Below are positions 46,753-54,351 of a DNA stretch of 54,627 bases, in pieces; the first letter of the stretch is position 1, and each line of letters opens with the position of its first letter. The DNA lies in the IMG/VR virus record IMGVR_UViG_3300032677_000040, positions 1 to 54,627 of that record; one strand, 5' to 3'. Source of the DNA: a virus. Both the position numbers and the translations under genes were made by a program. The notes under the pieces are model-generated. The model had not been told where the DNA came from, searched no databases, and was given only the letters and a program-made list of their open reading frames with translations.

Positions 46753-46986
46753 ATGACGCTTTCTACATGGGTTTCTACGAACCACTCGGAGCCGGATGTT
46801 TACATCCGATGCCAAGGCCCAAATTGCGGCGGCGTCATCATGTTTAACGCTAAAGAGATAACCGACCGCAAGAATCTTCCGACCAGCACCTCTACTCCGT
46901 GTCGGCATTGCGGATGGCACCCATCGTATCCGCCCGAACCGTGGTTGCCCCTGAAAGGCGCGGAAGGGCACGGAGTGATCTTATAG
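46753..46986 (+). CDS. Small zinc-ribbon protein
   Basis: 77 residues. Cys-Gln-Gly-Pro-Asn-Cys and Cys-Arg-His-Cys-Gly-Trp-His with a Pro-rich C-terminus. Zinc-binding fold likely; no known role. AAAGGAA about 10 bases upstream. It lies between terminase and a run of small head-region genes. Confidence 0.55.
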   Translation: MTLSTWVSTNHSEPDVYIRCQGPNCGGVIMFNAKEITDRKNLPTSTSTPCRHCGWHPSYPPEPWLPLKGAEGHGVIL

Positions 46987-47006
46987 GAAGGTACCTAGGG
47001 AGTTTT

Positions 47007-47249
47007 ATGGCGCATGACGAAGATCAACCTCTGCCGTGGAACGGGACTTATCTTTTCAGCAATACCGACGAGTGCTCGCGGGCTGACCGACTACGGCAAA
47101 GGATAACCAGGGCTTTCGAGAAAGCCGGAGAGGCGGGCGTGTTCTCCACTCTCCGCCCGTACGAAGCAGATTTTATCATCCGGGAATTGGCCGACCAGTT
47201 GTTTGCGAGGATAGAACCGTTCTTCACTTTACCCGCCCGAAAAGGATGA
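47007..47249 (+). CDS. Small hypothetical protein
   Basis: 80 residues from ATG 47007 with AGGGAG upstream (the frame is open to 46899). Predicted helical: Arg-Gln-Arg-Ile-Thr-Arg-Ala-Phe-Glu-Lys and Glu-Ala-Asp-Phe-Ile-Ile-Arg-Glu-Leu-Ala-Asp-Gln. Unknown. Confidence 0.5.
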   Translation: MAHDEDQPLPWNGTYLFSNTDECSRADRLRQRITRAFEKAGEAGVFSTLRPYEADFIIRELADQLFARIEPFFTLPARKG

Positions 47250-47256
47250 GCCTATT

Positions 47257-47583
47257 ATGAAGACAACAATACCATCTAAAGTTCAGGTAGGTCCGTACCG
47301 GTACTCGATCAAGATCGTCAATCCAAATCAGTTGCCGGAATTGTCAGATTACGGAGCGGCTGACCACCATACGTTAGAAATTAGACTTCGCGAGGGCTTA
47401 TGTGCCGATCAAATGAAGGTGACCCTACTGCACGAGATAATGCACTGTTGCTCGCGTGTAAAATTCGACTACTCAACGGCGTCAGATGTTTCTGAGGAAA
47501 CGTGGATCTCCTTTACTTCCCCAACGCTTTACGGAACGATCCGGGACAATCCGATCGTAAGAAAATTCCTGTTCGGAGATTAA
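47257..47583 (+). CDS. Zincin-type metalloprotease-like phage protein
   Basis: 108 residues. Leu-Leu-His-Glu-Ile-Met-His-Cys-Cys is an HExxH zinc-peptidase core near 57-65, preceded by Leu-Glu-Ile-Arg-Leu and followed by Glu-Glu-Thr-Trp and a final Asn-Pro..Phe-Leu. It resembles small phage zinc peptidase-like proteins (ImmA-related pattern). With no partner repressor in sight it could be a decoy or a head-maturation helper. Activity not proven. Confidence 0.6.
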   Translation: MKTTIPSKVQVGPYRYSIKIVNPNQLPELSDYGAADHHTLEIRLREGLCADQMKVTLLHEIMHCCSRVKFDYSTASDVSEETWISFTSPTLYGTIRDNPIVRKFLFGD

Positions 47584-47586
47584 ACG

Positions 47587-48039
47587 ATGCCCCCCACTGA
47601 CACCACCCCGCAGTCGCAGATCCGGTATTTTAAAAAGCTACTCGCTGCTCTGGTTATTCAGGCTGGTGGAGAACTCCGCATCCCGCAGAAGTTTATCCGG
47701 GAGGTTGCATCGGAGACTTCCCCGCAGGGCCTGTTTGAAGATTCCGACACTCCCGCCGATGAACTTGTGCTACGATTCGGCTCGAAGCTCTCCGCTGTGT
47801 ACACGGTAGAGCCAGAACCATGCGCTTCTCCGACGCCCCGATCACCGACCTCTCCGCAACCATCCCCGCAAGTCGTAGACCCATTGTCCCGCCCGACAGC
47901 GGGACGCCCGCCCCTGACCGACGAGAAGCTGGCACAGATGGAGCGGGCGATAATGCAAAGGAGAGCGCGTATTCGCATGAAGCACGCACAAGAGCAGAAC
48001 AACTCATCCGAGACATCGGAACTGAATTTTCCCGTCTGA
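47587..48039 (+). CDS. Head-region hypothetical protein
   Basis: 150 residues, ATG 47587 right after the previous stop. The N-terminal half is helical with Phe-Lys-Lys-Leu-Leu-Ala-Ala-Leu. A Ser/Pro/Thr-rich linker follows, then Gly-Arg-Pro-Pro-Leu-Thr-Asp-Glu-Lys and an Arg-rich helix. It overlaps the next gene by 220 bp in a different frame, and both frames look coding. Confidence 0.5.
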   Translation: MPPTDTTPQSQIRYFKKLLAALVIQAGGELRIPQKFIREVASETSPQGLFEDSDTPADELVLRFGSKLSAVYTVEPEPCASPTPRSPTSPQPSPQVVDPLSRPTAGRPPLTDEKLAQMERAIMQRRARIRMKHAQEQNNSSETSELNFPV

Positions 48040-48284
48040 GGAAGCAAAACCGGAGTGGAGCGTGGGCTGACCTTGAGGATAAGATAGCGAAGTCCGGAGA
48101 TGTGATGATTTCGAGTGGAATGATCTCCTCGAAAGACTGGGTAGGGATGCTGATCGACATTGAGCAGTTTCGGAAGGCGGAGACAGGAACAGCGGAGTCT
48201 CCGGGGGATGCCTTGGCAAAGTGGCTGTCGGAAGGCGCGGAAGATAAGCCAAAGCGCAAGAAGGCGAAGGAGGTAGCGCAATGA
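47820..48284 (+). CDS. Head-region hypothetical protein, overlapping frame
   Basis: 154 residues from ATG 47820; no internal start is available before 48000, so either the start is correct or a -1 shift joins it to the previous frame. C-terminal two-thirds: an amphipathic helix (Glu-Ala-Arg-Thr-Arg-Ala-Glu-Gln-Leu-Ile-Arg-Asp), Trp-Ala-Asp-Leu-Glu-Asp-Lys-Ile-Ala-Lys and a Lys-rich end. Unknown function. Confidence 0.55.
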   Translation: MRFSDAPITDLSATIPASRRPIVPPDSGTPAPDRREAGTDGAGDNAKESAYSHEARTRAEQLIRDIGTEFSRLRKQNRSGAWADLEDKIAKSGDVMISSGMISSKDWVGMLIDIEQFRKAETGTAESPGDALAKWLSEGAEDKPKRKKAKEVAQ

Positions 48285-48718
48285 TGGAACGAAGAGGATT
48301 CTTGAAGAATCTAGCCCCGTTGGCGTTAATTAGCAGCATGTCTCCGCTAGCGGCAATCAAGCACGCGTTTGGTAAGGTGACCACTGCAATCGTTCCAAAG
48401 AAAGTTGTTCCAGTGCGGGACTTCGCTTTGCAAATCGCTGGACGCATTTTGTTTTTGGAATCGAGAGGGGTGAACCTTGACGAGGTCGTTTTTGATGGCG
48501 ACAACATAAGAGTGGCGAGCGGTAACGAGCCTGCGGAATCAGATCCGCTTGTTGAGGTATTTAGCGATACGGAGGTCGATAAATTTAAATGCAACCTGAT
48601 AGCATTTGAACCGTGCGATAGGATTGCTTTTGGGAACGAGAAATTGCTTAATGTCCCATCGATAAACGAGGATTTGAAACGATTGCGGGCAGGATTTGAC
48701 ACTGGACCGGCAAGGTAA
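48281..48718 (+). CDS. Exported protein with Tat-like signal
   Basis: 145 residues from ATG 48281 (or 48284), with AAGGAGG upstream and ATGA coupling. The N-terminus reads Glu-Arg-Arg-Gly-Phe-Leu-Lys followed by a mild hydrophobic stretch to about residue 25, ending Ser-Pro-Leu-Ala-Ala. This closely matches the twin-arginine consensus (S/T-R-R-x-F-L-K). The mature part has Val-Arg-Asp-Phe-Ala-Leu-Gln-Ile-Ala-Gly-Arg-Ile and Val-Asn-Leu-Asp-Glu-Val-Val-Phe. Unusual between terminase and portal. It could be a secreted phage-encoded protein or a membrane-anchored assembly factor. Confidence 0.55.
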   Translation: MMERRGFLKNLAPLALISSMSPLAAIKHAFGKVTTAIVPKKVVPVRDFALQIAGRILFLESRGVNLDEVVFDGDNIRVASGNEPAESDPLVEVFSDTEVDKFKCNLIAFEPCDRIAFGNEKLLNVPSINEDLKRLRAGFDTGPAR

Positions 48719-48723
48719 TTTAG

Positions 48724-50454
48724 ATGCCCCAATTTGTCGGCTACGACGTAGTAACGGAGCGTAAGACTTCTCCTGCTTACAACAACCCCGACAAGGTAGT
48801 TACGGACCAACTGAACGAACTGGAGCGTATTTCGCGCACCGAGCGCGACAAGCACCTTGGCAAAGACTACTTCGATGACATCAAAGACTTCTACGACCTG
48901 CAAACGGTAGGCTCTGGGTTTGTAAACTCGTTCAAGCCGCAGGTGATGATTCCACAGCTTCAAACCTTGGTACTGAACGAAGCCACCGACATCACCGACG
49001 CCTCAATCAAGGTCTACATCACAAACGACGGGAAGCGGGACAACGACCGCGAAAAATACTATCAGGCCAACTGGCGGCAGGGCTGCTACAACAACCGTAT
49101 TCTGGAATCAATTATCTGGGCCATGCTGACGAATCTGGGTTACCTCCAGATAGGGTTTTCCCCGTCGGCAAGGCGCGGCAAGGGGATGACGTGGATAGAG
49201 TCCCGCGATCCAGCCACGGTGAATCCTGACCCGTTCTGTAAGTCCGATTCAAACTGGTCATGGACGCAGTGGTGGGACTGGATGTACATCGATGAAGTCC
49301 GGAGACGTTGGCCGGACGAGGGCTGGAAGATCAGGCCGAAACTTTATGCCGGCAGTGCAGACCCCTACGGGCAGATTGACACCACGTTAGATTTCCCGGA
49401 ATACTCCCCACTGAGCAACCAAGGGAACGAGCCGGAGAAGCGCATCTTCCGGGATAACCGGGTTCGGGTCAGAAGCACATTCCTGTTTGACAACACGAGA
49501 GAAAAAGTTGAGTCTTACGCTGGTAGTTCTAGTGAAGCTGCTGGTCTGGTTCATCCTCGTTTCGGGTATAAGTACCCGGACGGGCGGTGGCTCGTAGACT
49601 GCGATGACGTGGTTTTAGCGGACGGGAACAACTGGTGTCCGCAGTTGCCTGACGATGAGAGAGGCACGTTTCCGCTCGTCAGGGTGGCCGCCATGCCCAC
49701 GATAGCGAATTTCTGGGGTCCAGCCCCCATAAACCTCTCGCGGAGCCTGCAGAACCTCGGGGAACGTATCTACACCCAGTTGTTCGAGAACATCGTTCGA
49801 ATCAATAACGGCGTGATCGTGTTTGAGGAGCGTACGGGTTTAGATCCCAACTCAATCGGCTGGCTGCCGGGTGAAGTTCTGGTTATCAAGAATGGTTCTA
49901 CTCCCCCGGTGGTGACTCCAATTACTCCCATGCCTCAACACATGATTACCGTGCCGGCGTCCCTGTTTGCGCTGCAAAAGGAATTGCAGGGCTTCTCCGA
50001 GGCTCGCCAGGGGCAGTCTGGGGGCGGGAACGTGTCGCCTGACCTATTTGACGCTACGCTGTGGCAGAGTCACTACCAGACTAGATTACGCGGGCGACTG
50101 CTGGCTGAATCGCTCCAGCGCCTCGCCCAGATTGTGTTCTATACCGACGCGCGGTATAAGAGCATCGCGGACAAAGTTTCCGTTCCCGACAAAGGGGACA
50201 TGATGCGGGCCGAATGGACTCCGATCGATTCGACGTCGATGGATCAGTACGACGCGCAGTTAGATCCCGGTAGCCTCAAGGTAGTAAGCGCGGGGGCCAT
50301 GCGCTCGGTCGTCATGGCGCTGAGTAAGACGGGCATGATTCCGACCGAAACGGTACTAGAAACATTTGATATTCCCGAGGCCCAGAAAATAAGCGAAATG
50401 AACATTCGCGAGAAGGAACTTTCTGCGATGGCTAAACTAAAGAAACCAAGGTAG
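48724..50454 (+). CDS. Portal protein
   Basis: 576 residues, ATG 48724. Trp-Arg-Gln-Gly-Cys-Tyr-Asn-Asn, Gly-Tyr-Leu-Gln-Ile-Gly-Phe, Arg-Asp-Pro-Ala-Thr-Val-Asn-Pro-Asp and Trp-Trp-Asp-Trp-Met-Tyr-Ile-Asp-Glu-Val-Arg-Arg are typical of portals, as are the long helical region with Ser-Glu-Ala-Arg-Gln-Gly near 430 and the Gln-rich C-terminal barrel. Length and place (between TerL and scaffold/capsid genes) support this. Forms the dodecameric DNA gate at the head vertex. Confidence 0.8.
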   Translation: MPQFVGYDVVTERKTSPAYNNPDKVVTDQLNELERISRTERDKHLGKDYFDDIKDFYDLQTVGSGFVNSFKPQVMIPQLQTLVLNEATDITDASIKVYITNDGKRDNDREKYYQANWRQGCYNNRILESIIWAMLTNLGYLQIGFSPSARRGKGMTWIESRDPATVNPDPFCKSDSNWSWTQWWDWMYIDEVRRRWPDEGWKIRPKLYAGSADPYGQIDTTLDFPEYSPLSNQGNEPEKRIFRDNRVRVRSTFLFDNTREKVESYAGSSSEAAGLVHPRFGYKYPDGRWLVDCDDVVLADGNNWCPQLPDDERGTFPLVRVAAMPTIANFWGPAPINLSRSLQNLGERIYTQLFENIVRINNGVIVFEERTGLDPNSIGWLPGEVLVIKNGSTPPVVTPITPMPQHMITVPASLFALQKELQGFSEARQGQSGGGNVSPDLFDATLWQSHYQTRLRGRLLAESLQRLAQIVFYTDARYKSIADKVSVPDKGDMMRAEWTPIDSTSMDQYDAQLDPGSLKVVSAGAMRSVVMALSKTGMIPTETVLETFDIPEAQKISEMNIREKELSAMAKLKKPR

Positions 50455-50462
50455 TTATATCG

Positions 50463-50705
50463 ATGGAGCAGGAAATCACATGGGTTCCCGTATCGGTCAT
50501 CGCCGCGGAGTATCAGCGCACCCCGCAGATGATCCGTAACTGGGTGCGCTCGGGATTCATTGTCGAGATAGGTTTTTCGGTGCGCCGCGACATGACCGGC
50601 CACTTCATAATCGGGGTGCCAACCTCGGAGTATGAGAAGTTCCAAAATGCAAACAATGCAAAACTAGCAAACCAACCTGTTGTAAACCTCTCGCAAATCT
50701 TGTAG
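50463..50705 (+). CDS. Small winged-helix/MerR-like DNA-binding protein
   Basis: 80 residues. Ser-Val-Ile-Ala-Ala-Glu-Tyr-Gln-Arg-Thr-Pro-Gln-Met-Ile-Arg-Asn-Trp-Val-Arg-Ser-Gly (about 11-31) is a MerR/excisionase-type helix-turn-helix. Located between portal and small genes; might act as a late regulator or excisionase, though its place in the head operon is odd. Confidence 0.6.
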   Translation: MEQEITWVPVSVIAAEYQRTPQMIRNWVRSGFIVEIGFSVRRDMTGHFIIGVPTSEYEKFQNANNAKLANQPVVNLSQIL

Positions 50706-50716
50706 TTCTCTGAGTC

Positions 50717-50947
50717 GTGGACGGCTTCTACCCTGAGATTGTAGGTCACCGCTTCGAGATCCTCCGGCTGGAAAGCATGGGGGAAATGTGGTACGCCCAA
50801 TTCGCGGTAGATGGCAGGCCATATCCGGCGTTCTTTGAGCCGAAAAGCAATGTGGATGCGATGAAGGAAGACGAATTTTTGGCGTACATGAAGTGTCAAT
50901 CGCTCACGATGGTGGCACACGTCGAGCAGAAAATGGGGCACGCATGA
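50717..50947 (+). CDS. Small hypothetical protein
   Basis: 76 residues from GTG 50717. Gly-His-Arg-Phe-Glu-Ile-Leu-Arg-Leu-Glu, then Trp-Tyr-Ala-Gln-Phe. Mixed strands and a C-terminal helix. It overlaps the next tiny gene by 4 bp. Unknown. Confidence 0.45.
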   Translation: MDGFYPEIVGHRFEILRLESMGEMWYAQFAVDGRPYPAFFEPKSNVDAMKEDEFLAYMKCQSLTMVAHVEQKMGHA

Positions 50948-51066
50948 AGGGTCGAGGATCGAAACTGAAAAGATTTGGGCCGCACAAGATGGCGACGAAG
51001 CTCCAGACGAAGCGGAGCGGTGGCCGTGGTGGGCGCATGTCCGGCAAGCGCGGGATGCGGTCCTAG
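50944..51066 (+). CDS. Tiny Gly/Arg/Lys-rich peptide, 40 aa
   Basis: ATGA-coupled to the previous gene. Starts Met-Lys-Gly-Arg-Gly-Ser-Lys and carries Gly-Gly-Arg-Gly-Gly-Arg near 26-31. Very basic, no acidic residue. Looks like a nucleic-acid-binding peptide. It shares the Gly-Gly-Arg-Gly-Gly-Arg motif with the gene at 51151. Confidence 0.55.
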   Translation: MKGRGSKLKRFGPHKMATKLQTKRSGGRGGRMSGKRGMRS

Positions 51067-51150
51067 CGAGGTTGTTAAGCAGTAATAGACGCTGATATTG
51101 CTCTGGTGCCGCAAGGCGTCCGTGTTCAGCGTCGGAAGGGAGCACACACA

Positions 51151-51219
51151 ATGATCGACCGTTTCGAGTCCCAAGCCCGCAAGGGTGGACGCGGTGGCCG
51201 GAAACACAAGCGCCACTAG
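51151..51219 (+). CDS. Tiny Gly/Arg/Lys-rich peptide, 22 aa
   Basis: ATG 51151 with GGAAGGGAG at usable distance. Phe-Glu-Ser-Gln-Ala-Arg-Lys then Gly-Gly-Arg-Gly-Gly-Arg and a Lys-His-Lys-Arg-His end. Only 22 codons, so support is limited to the ribosome site and the motif shared with its neighbour. Confidence 0.45.
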   Translation: MIDRFESQARKGGRGGRKHKRH

Positions 51220-51244
51220 AAAGAACGCAAGTCAACTGAACTAG

Positions 51245-51270
51245 GGGCGGTCCACCGGGGTGTACTGCCC
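51245..51270 (+). other. Short hairpin between small genes
   Basis: GGGCGGT (51245-51251) pairs with ACTGCCC (51264-51270), one G:U. No T-run follows, so it is not a clear terminator; it may be an RNA processing or stability element. Confidence 0.3.
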
Positions 51271-51288
51271 TAAGTTCACAGGGGAAAA

Positions 51289-51492
51289 ATGGCAAAGAAC
51301 ATCCCAGGGTTGCACAACGATAGTCCGTTCAACGCGACTCGCGCGGACCGATTCACAACCCTGAGTCCCGCCCAAGAAAGTTTTGAAGGCAACAACCTGG
51401 CAGACCCTCCCCCGTTTAATGGTGAAGAACCACCGGACCCGCTAGGGATCTGTCCTGAGAGGGACAAAGTTTTTGGAAAGAAGAGGAGATAA
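51289..51492 (+). CDS. Small Pro/Asp-rich head-module protein
   Basis: 67 residues, GGGG about 4 bases upstream. Hydrophilic, disordered-looking (Pro-Pro-Pro-Phe-Asn-Gly-Glu-Glu-Pro-Pro), ending Lys-Lys-Arg-Arg. Lies before capsid genes; may be a scaffold-like or decoration accessory. Unknown. Confidence 0.5.
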   Translation: MAKNIPGLHNDSPFNATRADRFTTLSPAQESFEGNNLADPPPFNGEEPPDPLGICPERDKVFGKKRR

Positions 51493-51494
51493 AA

Positions 51495-51677
51495 ATGTAT
51501 CCAGACCCCTATGGAAAGGCGACAAAAGCTTTACCCGACATACTCGGACCGCTGAACATCGCATCCCAAGGCGACAAGTTGGTTCCCGAAAACGACATGG
51601 CAGAAGTAGCTCCGTCGTGGGCCTCCGGCAAAGAGAGCAAAGATCCTCTCGGCGTAGTGATTAAAGGCGGCAAATAG
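51495..51677 (+). CDS. Small hypothetical head-module protein
   Basis: 60 residues, ATG 51495 with GAGGAG upstream; its TAG overlaps the next GTG. Mixed polar sequence with no motif: Pro-Asp-Ile-Leu-Gly-Pro-Leu-Asn-Ile-Ala. Unknown. Confidence 0.5.
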   Translation: MYPDPYGKATKALPDILGPLNIASQGDKLVPENDMAEVAPSWASGKESKDPLGVVIKGGK

Positions 51678-52102
51678 TGGCTGCTGGTCCTGGCGGAATC
51701 GGGCAGTTGATTATGTCTGCACTGCAGGCTCGCACTGGAGCTGGCGGTGGACAGCCCGGTCAGACTATGCCGGGGCAAGGTGGCCCTGACCAGCAAGATC
51801 CCGGAGCGCAGTATGCGCAGCAGGTAGCATCCCTCAAGGGTGCCGACCCCGGAATGCTTCTCCAGACTATGAAGGCCATGAAGCAGCAATGCGCCGTGCT
51901 CATGGTGCAGAACCTTGAACGGCTCCCGAATGTCAGCGGCCAGCTTTCGAAGTTGGTACCCATGTTTGACCGCGTGATTAAGGAGATAAGCCAGGCCCAG
52001 AACGTAAATTCAGCAGTACGAAATCCGATCGGCATGGGGGCCGCGATGCCCCCGACTGATTCACCCAACGCAACCGCTCCACCCAACCCCGGAGGGATGT
52101 AA
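51677..52102 (+). CDS. Gln/Gly-rich head-module protein
   Basis: 141 residues from GTG 51677. A Gly/Gln/Pro-rich middle flanked by helices; the C-terminal helical part has Val-Leu-Met-Val-Gln-Asn-Leu-Glu-Arg-Leu and Lys-Leu-Val-Pro-Met-Phe. One-base overlaps at both ends. Precedes the scaffold and may be a portal- or scaffold-associated protein. Confidence 0.5.
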   Translation: MAAGPGGIGQLIMSALQARTGAGGGQPGQTMPGQGGPDQQDPGAQYAQQVASLKGADPGMLLQTMKAMKQQCAVLMVQNLERLPNVSGQLSKLVPMFDRVIKEISQAQNVNSAVRNPIGMGAAMPPTDSPNATAPPNPGGM

Positions 52103-52902
52103 TGAATCTAGAGCAAGTTTTGCAGGACAAAACAGGCTACGAGGACAGTATTGAGATTGTCATCAAAGGGGAGAAGGTTACCCTTGGCGATTTGCGAACT
52201 CTGTCCGCTACTCAGCAACGTCAACTTTCGGACAAAATTTCTGGTGCCGAACGGCGCGAATCCGAAGCGCGAGATGTGGCCCAGAAGGCTGCCACGATGC
52301 TGGCCGAACTGAAAACCGCCCATGACGCATTACAGGCGCAGCGCACGACCCCGCCAAGTGAGGACGACTTCGACAAGGAAGAGTTCTGGGGCCCCGTGCG
52401 AAAAAGGTTTTCTGATCGTGATGCAAAGATCGATCAGGCCCTCAAGGGGATCGAGGCCCTAACGAACAGCGTGAAGCAGGCCGCTACCATTTGGGCGGAA
52501 GATCGCTTCCAGGGCCAGTTTGAAAAGAACGCCTCCCGGTTGAAGAAGGTTGATCAGTACAAAGACTGGGATTACAAGAAAGTCCGCGACTACGCGGCTG
52601 AGCACAAGGTTCTCGATGACTACGGGATGCCTTCGGTCGAAAGAGCCATTCTCGAACTGACCAAAGCCAACGACATTGAGACGATCCGCAAGGAAGCCTA
52701 CGCGGAAGGCCTGAAAGCCGCCAAGACCAAAAATCGCCTCGAAGCTCAACCCCGCCCCTCGTCCGCTACCGGTGGGCGTCAGCCGGCAGACAAGAGCGCC
52801 GTTGCTGAAATCGGCCTTGAAGGTTTGGGGGATGACGCAATCAATGATCCCGAACTGATGGAAATGTTTGCCCAGATCCAGAATGGTGGAGAAGTTCAAT
52901 GA
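52102..52902 (+). CDS. Scaffolding-like protein
   Basis: 266 residues. The N-terminal Tyr-Glu-Asp-Ser..Ile-Val-Ile-Lys-Gly-Glu-Lys-Val-Thr-Leu is followed by long Lys/Glu/Ala/Gln coiled-coil helices and an acidic, disordered C-terminus (Leu-Gly-Asp-Asp..Asp-Pro-Glu-Leu). Size and location just before the capsid gene match scaffolding proteins, which guide coat assembly and then leave. ATGA overlap with the next gene. Confidence 0.65.
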   Translation: MNLEQVLQDKTGYEDSIEIVIKGEKVTLGDLRTLSATQQRQLSDKISGAERRESEARDVAQKAATMLAELKTAHDALQAQRTTPPSEDDFDKEEFWGPVRKRFSDRDAKIDQALKGIEALTNSVKQAATIWAEDRFQGQFEKNASRLKKVDQYKDWDYKKVRDYAAEHKVLDDYGMPSVERAILELTKANDIETIRKEAYAEGLKAAKTKNRLEAQPRPSSATGGRQPADKSAVAEIGLEGLGDDAINDPELMEMFAQIQNGGEVQ

Positions 52903-53252
52903 AAAACGTATCGAGTTTCTTGTCAGGCACGATCGATAAGGCCCTGCTCGCTAACGGCGTGCAGTTGACCGGTAAAGAACTAACTCCGGTTTCAAGGCAG
53001 GTTGCGGAGTACGTCTACCTGAACGAGGAAGCATTCAATAAGGCGTTTGCAGAGGACAAGAAAGTGCGCGCCGAAGTGGATGCCGCCGAAGCACAAGCGG
53101 AGAGAGAACGCGCCGAGGCCGCGGGAGAGCCGGTTAAGGAAGCGCCTGCAAATTTGCAGCCAGCTCCGGCGCAAGGTGGCAAAAGCTGGTGGTGGAGACA
53201 GCAGCAGGCCCGAGCTGTGACGGCAGAAGATCAGGCGGGTGAAAAGGTTTAG
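52899..53252 (+). CDS. Head-assembly accessory protein
   Basis: 117 residues. Helical N-terminal region, an Ala/Glu-rich helix near 55-78, then Pro/Gln/Ala linker and a basic aromatic patch (Ser-Trp-Trp-Trp-Arg-Gln-Gln-Gln). Probably a small scaffold or decoration partner of the capsid; no family recognised. It carries palindrome copy 7. Confidence 0.5.
   Translation: MKNVSSFLSGTIDKALLANGVQLTGKELTPVSRQVAEYVYLNEEAFNKAFAEDKKVRAEVDAAEAQAERERAEAAGEPVKEAPANLQPAPAQGGKSWWWRQQQARAVTAEDQAGEKV
53147..53158. repeat. Dispersed palindrome TGCAAATTTGCA, copy 7
   Basis: Exact copy inside the head-accessory gene, again encoding Ala-Asn-Leu-Gln. Confidence 0.85.
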
Positions 53253-53286
53253 TAAGAGGGAGAAAATCACTCCCTAAGGAGACGGT

Positions 53287-54351
53287 ATGTTTTCAGTTAT
53301 TCGATGGCTGGCGAGTTTCTGGATTAGGCAGATTCTAAACGCCATAGCACCGACCATTGGCGTCGTGGGTACTGGAATCTACTCGCCACCTGCGTTGATG
53401 CAGAACACGCTCGACGCTTTGACCCAGAAGAAAATCGCACCATATCTCGCGGACATCGTGAACAAGCCATCTCCGACGCATTGGGCCTTGCAGCGGTCGG
53501 GGAAGCATGTTACGGGTGGAGCTTTGATCTTTCCGCTGTTGACGGCAGAGGACCCCGCGGGCGGAGCGTTCTGGGGTGACCAGAATTTGAACACGTCGGT
53601 ATTTGATCCGGTGATTCCGGCTGAGCAACAGTGGCGGTTTTACTATCAGAACATAGCCATTGCGACGACCGACATCATTCTCGGATCTGGCGGGGCGTCT
53701 GCAGTAGACATCGTGAAGGCGAAGATGCAAATCGGGGCGGCATCATTGCTGCCGAAATTGGCCAGAGCGAACTGGGGCATTTACCCACAGAATACGTCGA
53801 TTGACATCGACAACATCCCGAACTGGATTGGGGTTCAGGGGAACACCATCGCTGGCGTCAACCGGTCTACGGTGACGGCTTGGAATCCTGGCGCCGCTGT
53901 ATCGAACGGCTCAGGAGCTTTGACTATTCCGAACTTTGAACAAGCGTATCAGTCGGTAACCTTTGGCTATGACGAGCCGGACACGCTGTTCCTGAACAAC
54001 TACGACTACGGACGATTCAAGACTCAGTTCATCAATGCCGGCGCGGCGCCGGGGTCTGTGGTTCGAATGAATGACAACATCACAGACAAGGAGCCCGCTC
54101 AGCTTGGTCTGCGGTATCACTTCCGCGTGGATAACGCGGTGATTTTGGCCGATCAGTACATCACGGCGGGAACCGGATGGCTGTGGAACTCAAAGTACAT
54201 GTGGATGAACTACCACAAGAACGGTTACTACGTGGTTCGTCCATGGCTGATGTCGAGTTCTCAGGAAGTGATTGCCAGCCGCATTGTGGTGGCAGAACAG
54301 TTGACGAATGTGCGGCCGTTGAGCGCTTGCACGATTACGAACTTAACCTAA
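53287..54351 (+). CDS. Major capsid protein, HK97-type
   Basis: 354 residues, ATG 53287 with AGGAG at good spacing. Helical N-arm with Ala-Pro-Tyr-Leu-Ala-Asp-Ile-Val-Asn-Lys-Pro near 49-60, then a central beta region with Phe-Asp-Pro-Val-Ile-Pro-Ala-Glu-Gln-Gln-Trp-Arg-Phe-Tyr. The C-terminal part has Phe-Gly-Tyr-Asp-Glu-Pro-Asp and a Leu-Arg-Tyr-His-Phe-Arg-Val-Asp motif. Length, composition and place after scaffold match HK97-fold capsid proteins of short-tailed phages. The starting Phe-Ser-Val-Ile-Arg-Trp segment is unusually hydrophobic. Confidence 0.75.
   Translation: MFSVIRWLASFWIRQILNAIAPTIGVVGTGIYSPPALMQNTLDALTQKKIAPYLADIVNKPSPTHWALQRSGKHVTGGALIFPLLTAEDPAGGAFWGDQNLNTSVFDPVIPAEQQWRFYYQNIAIATTDIILGSGGASAVDIVKAKMQIGAASLLPKLARANWGIYPQNTSIDIDNIPNWIGVQGNTIAGVNRSTVTAWNPGAAVSNGSGALTIPNFEQAYQSVTFGYDEPDTLFLNNYDYGRFKTQFINAGAAPGSVVRMNDNITDKEPAQLGLRYHFRVDNAVILADQYITAGTGWLWNSKYMWMNYHKNGYYVVRPWLMSSSQEVIASRIVVAEQLTNVRPLSACTITNLT

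Noticed and set aside
48004-48963. 319-residue minus-strand ORF
   Set aside because: Covers the 3' ends and starts of plus-strand head genes and has Ser/Leu-rich shadow composition.
50513-51295. 260-residue minus-strand ORF
   Set aside because: Opposes the small plus-strand genes; no ribosome site and no recognisable motif.
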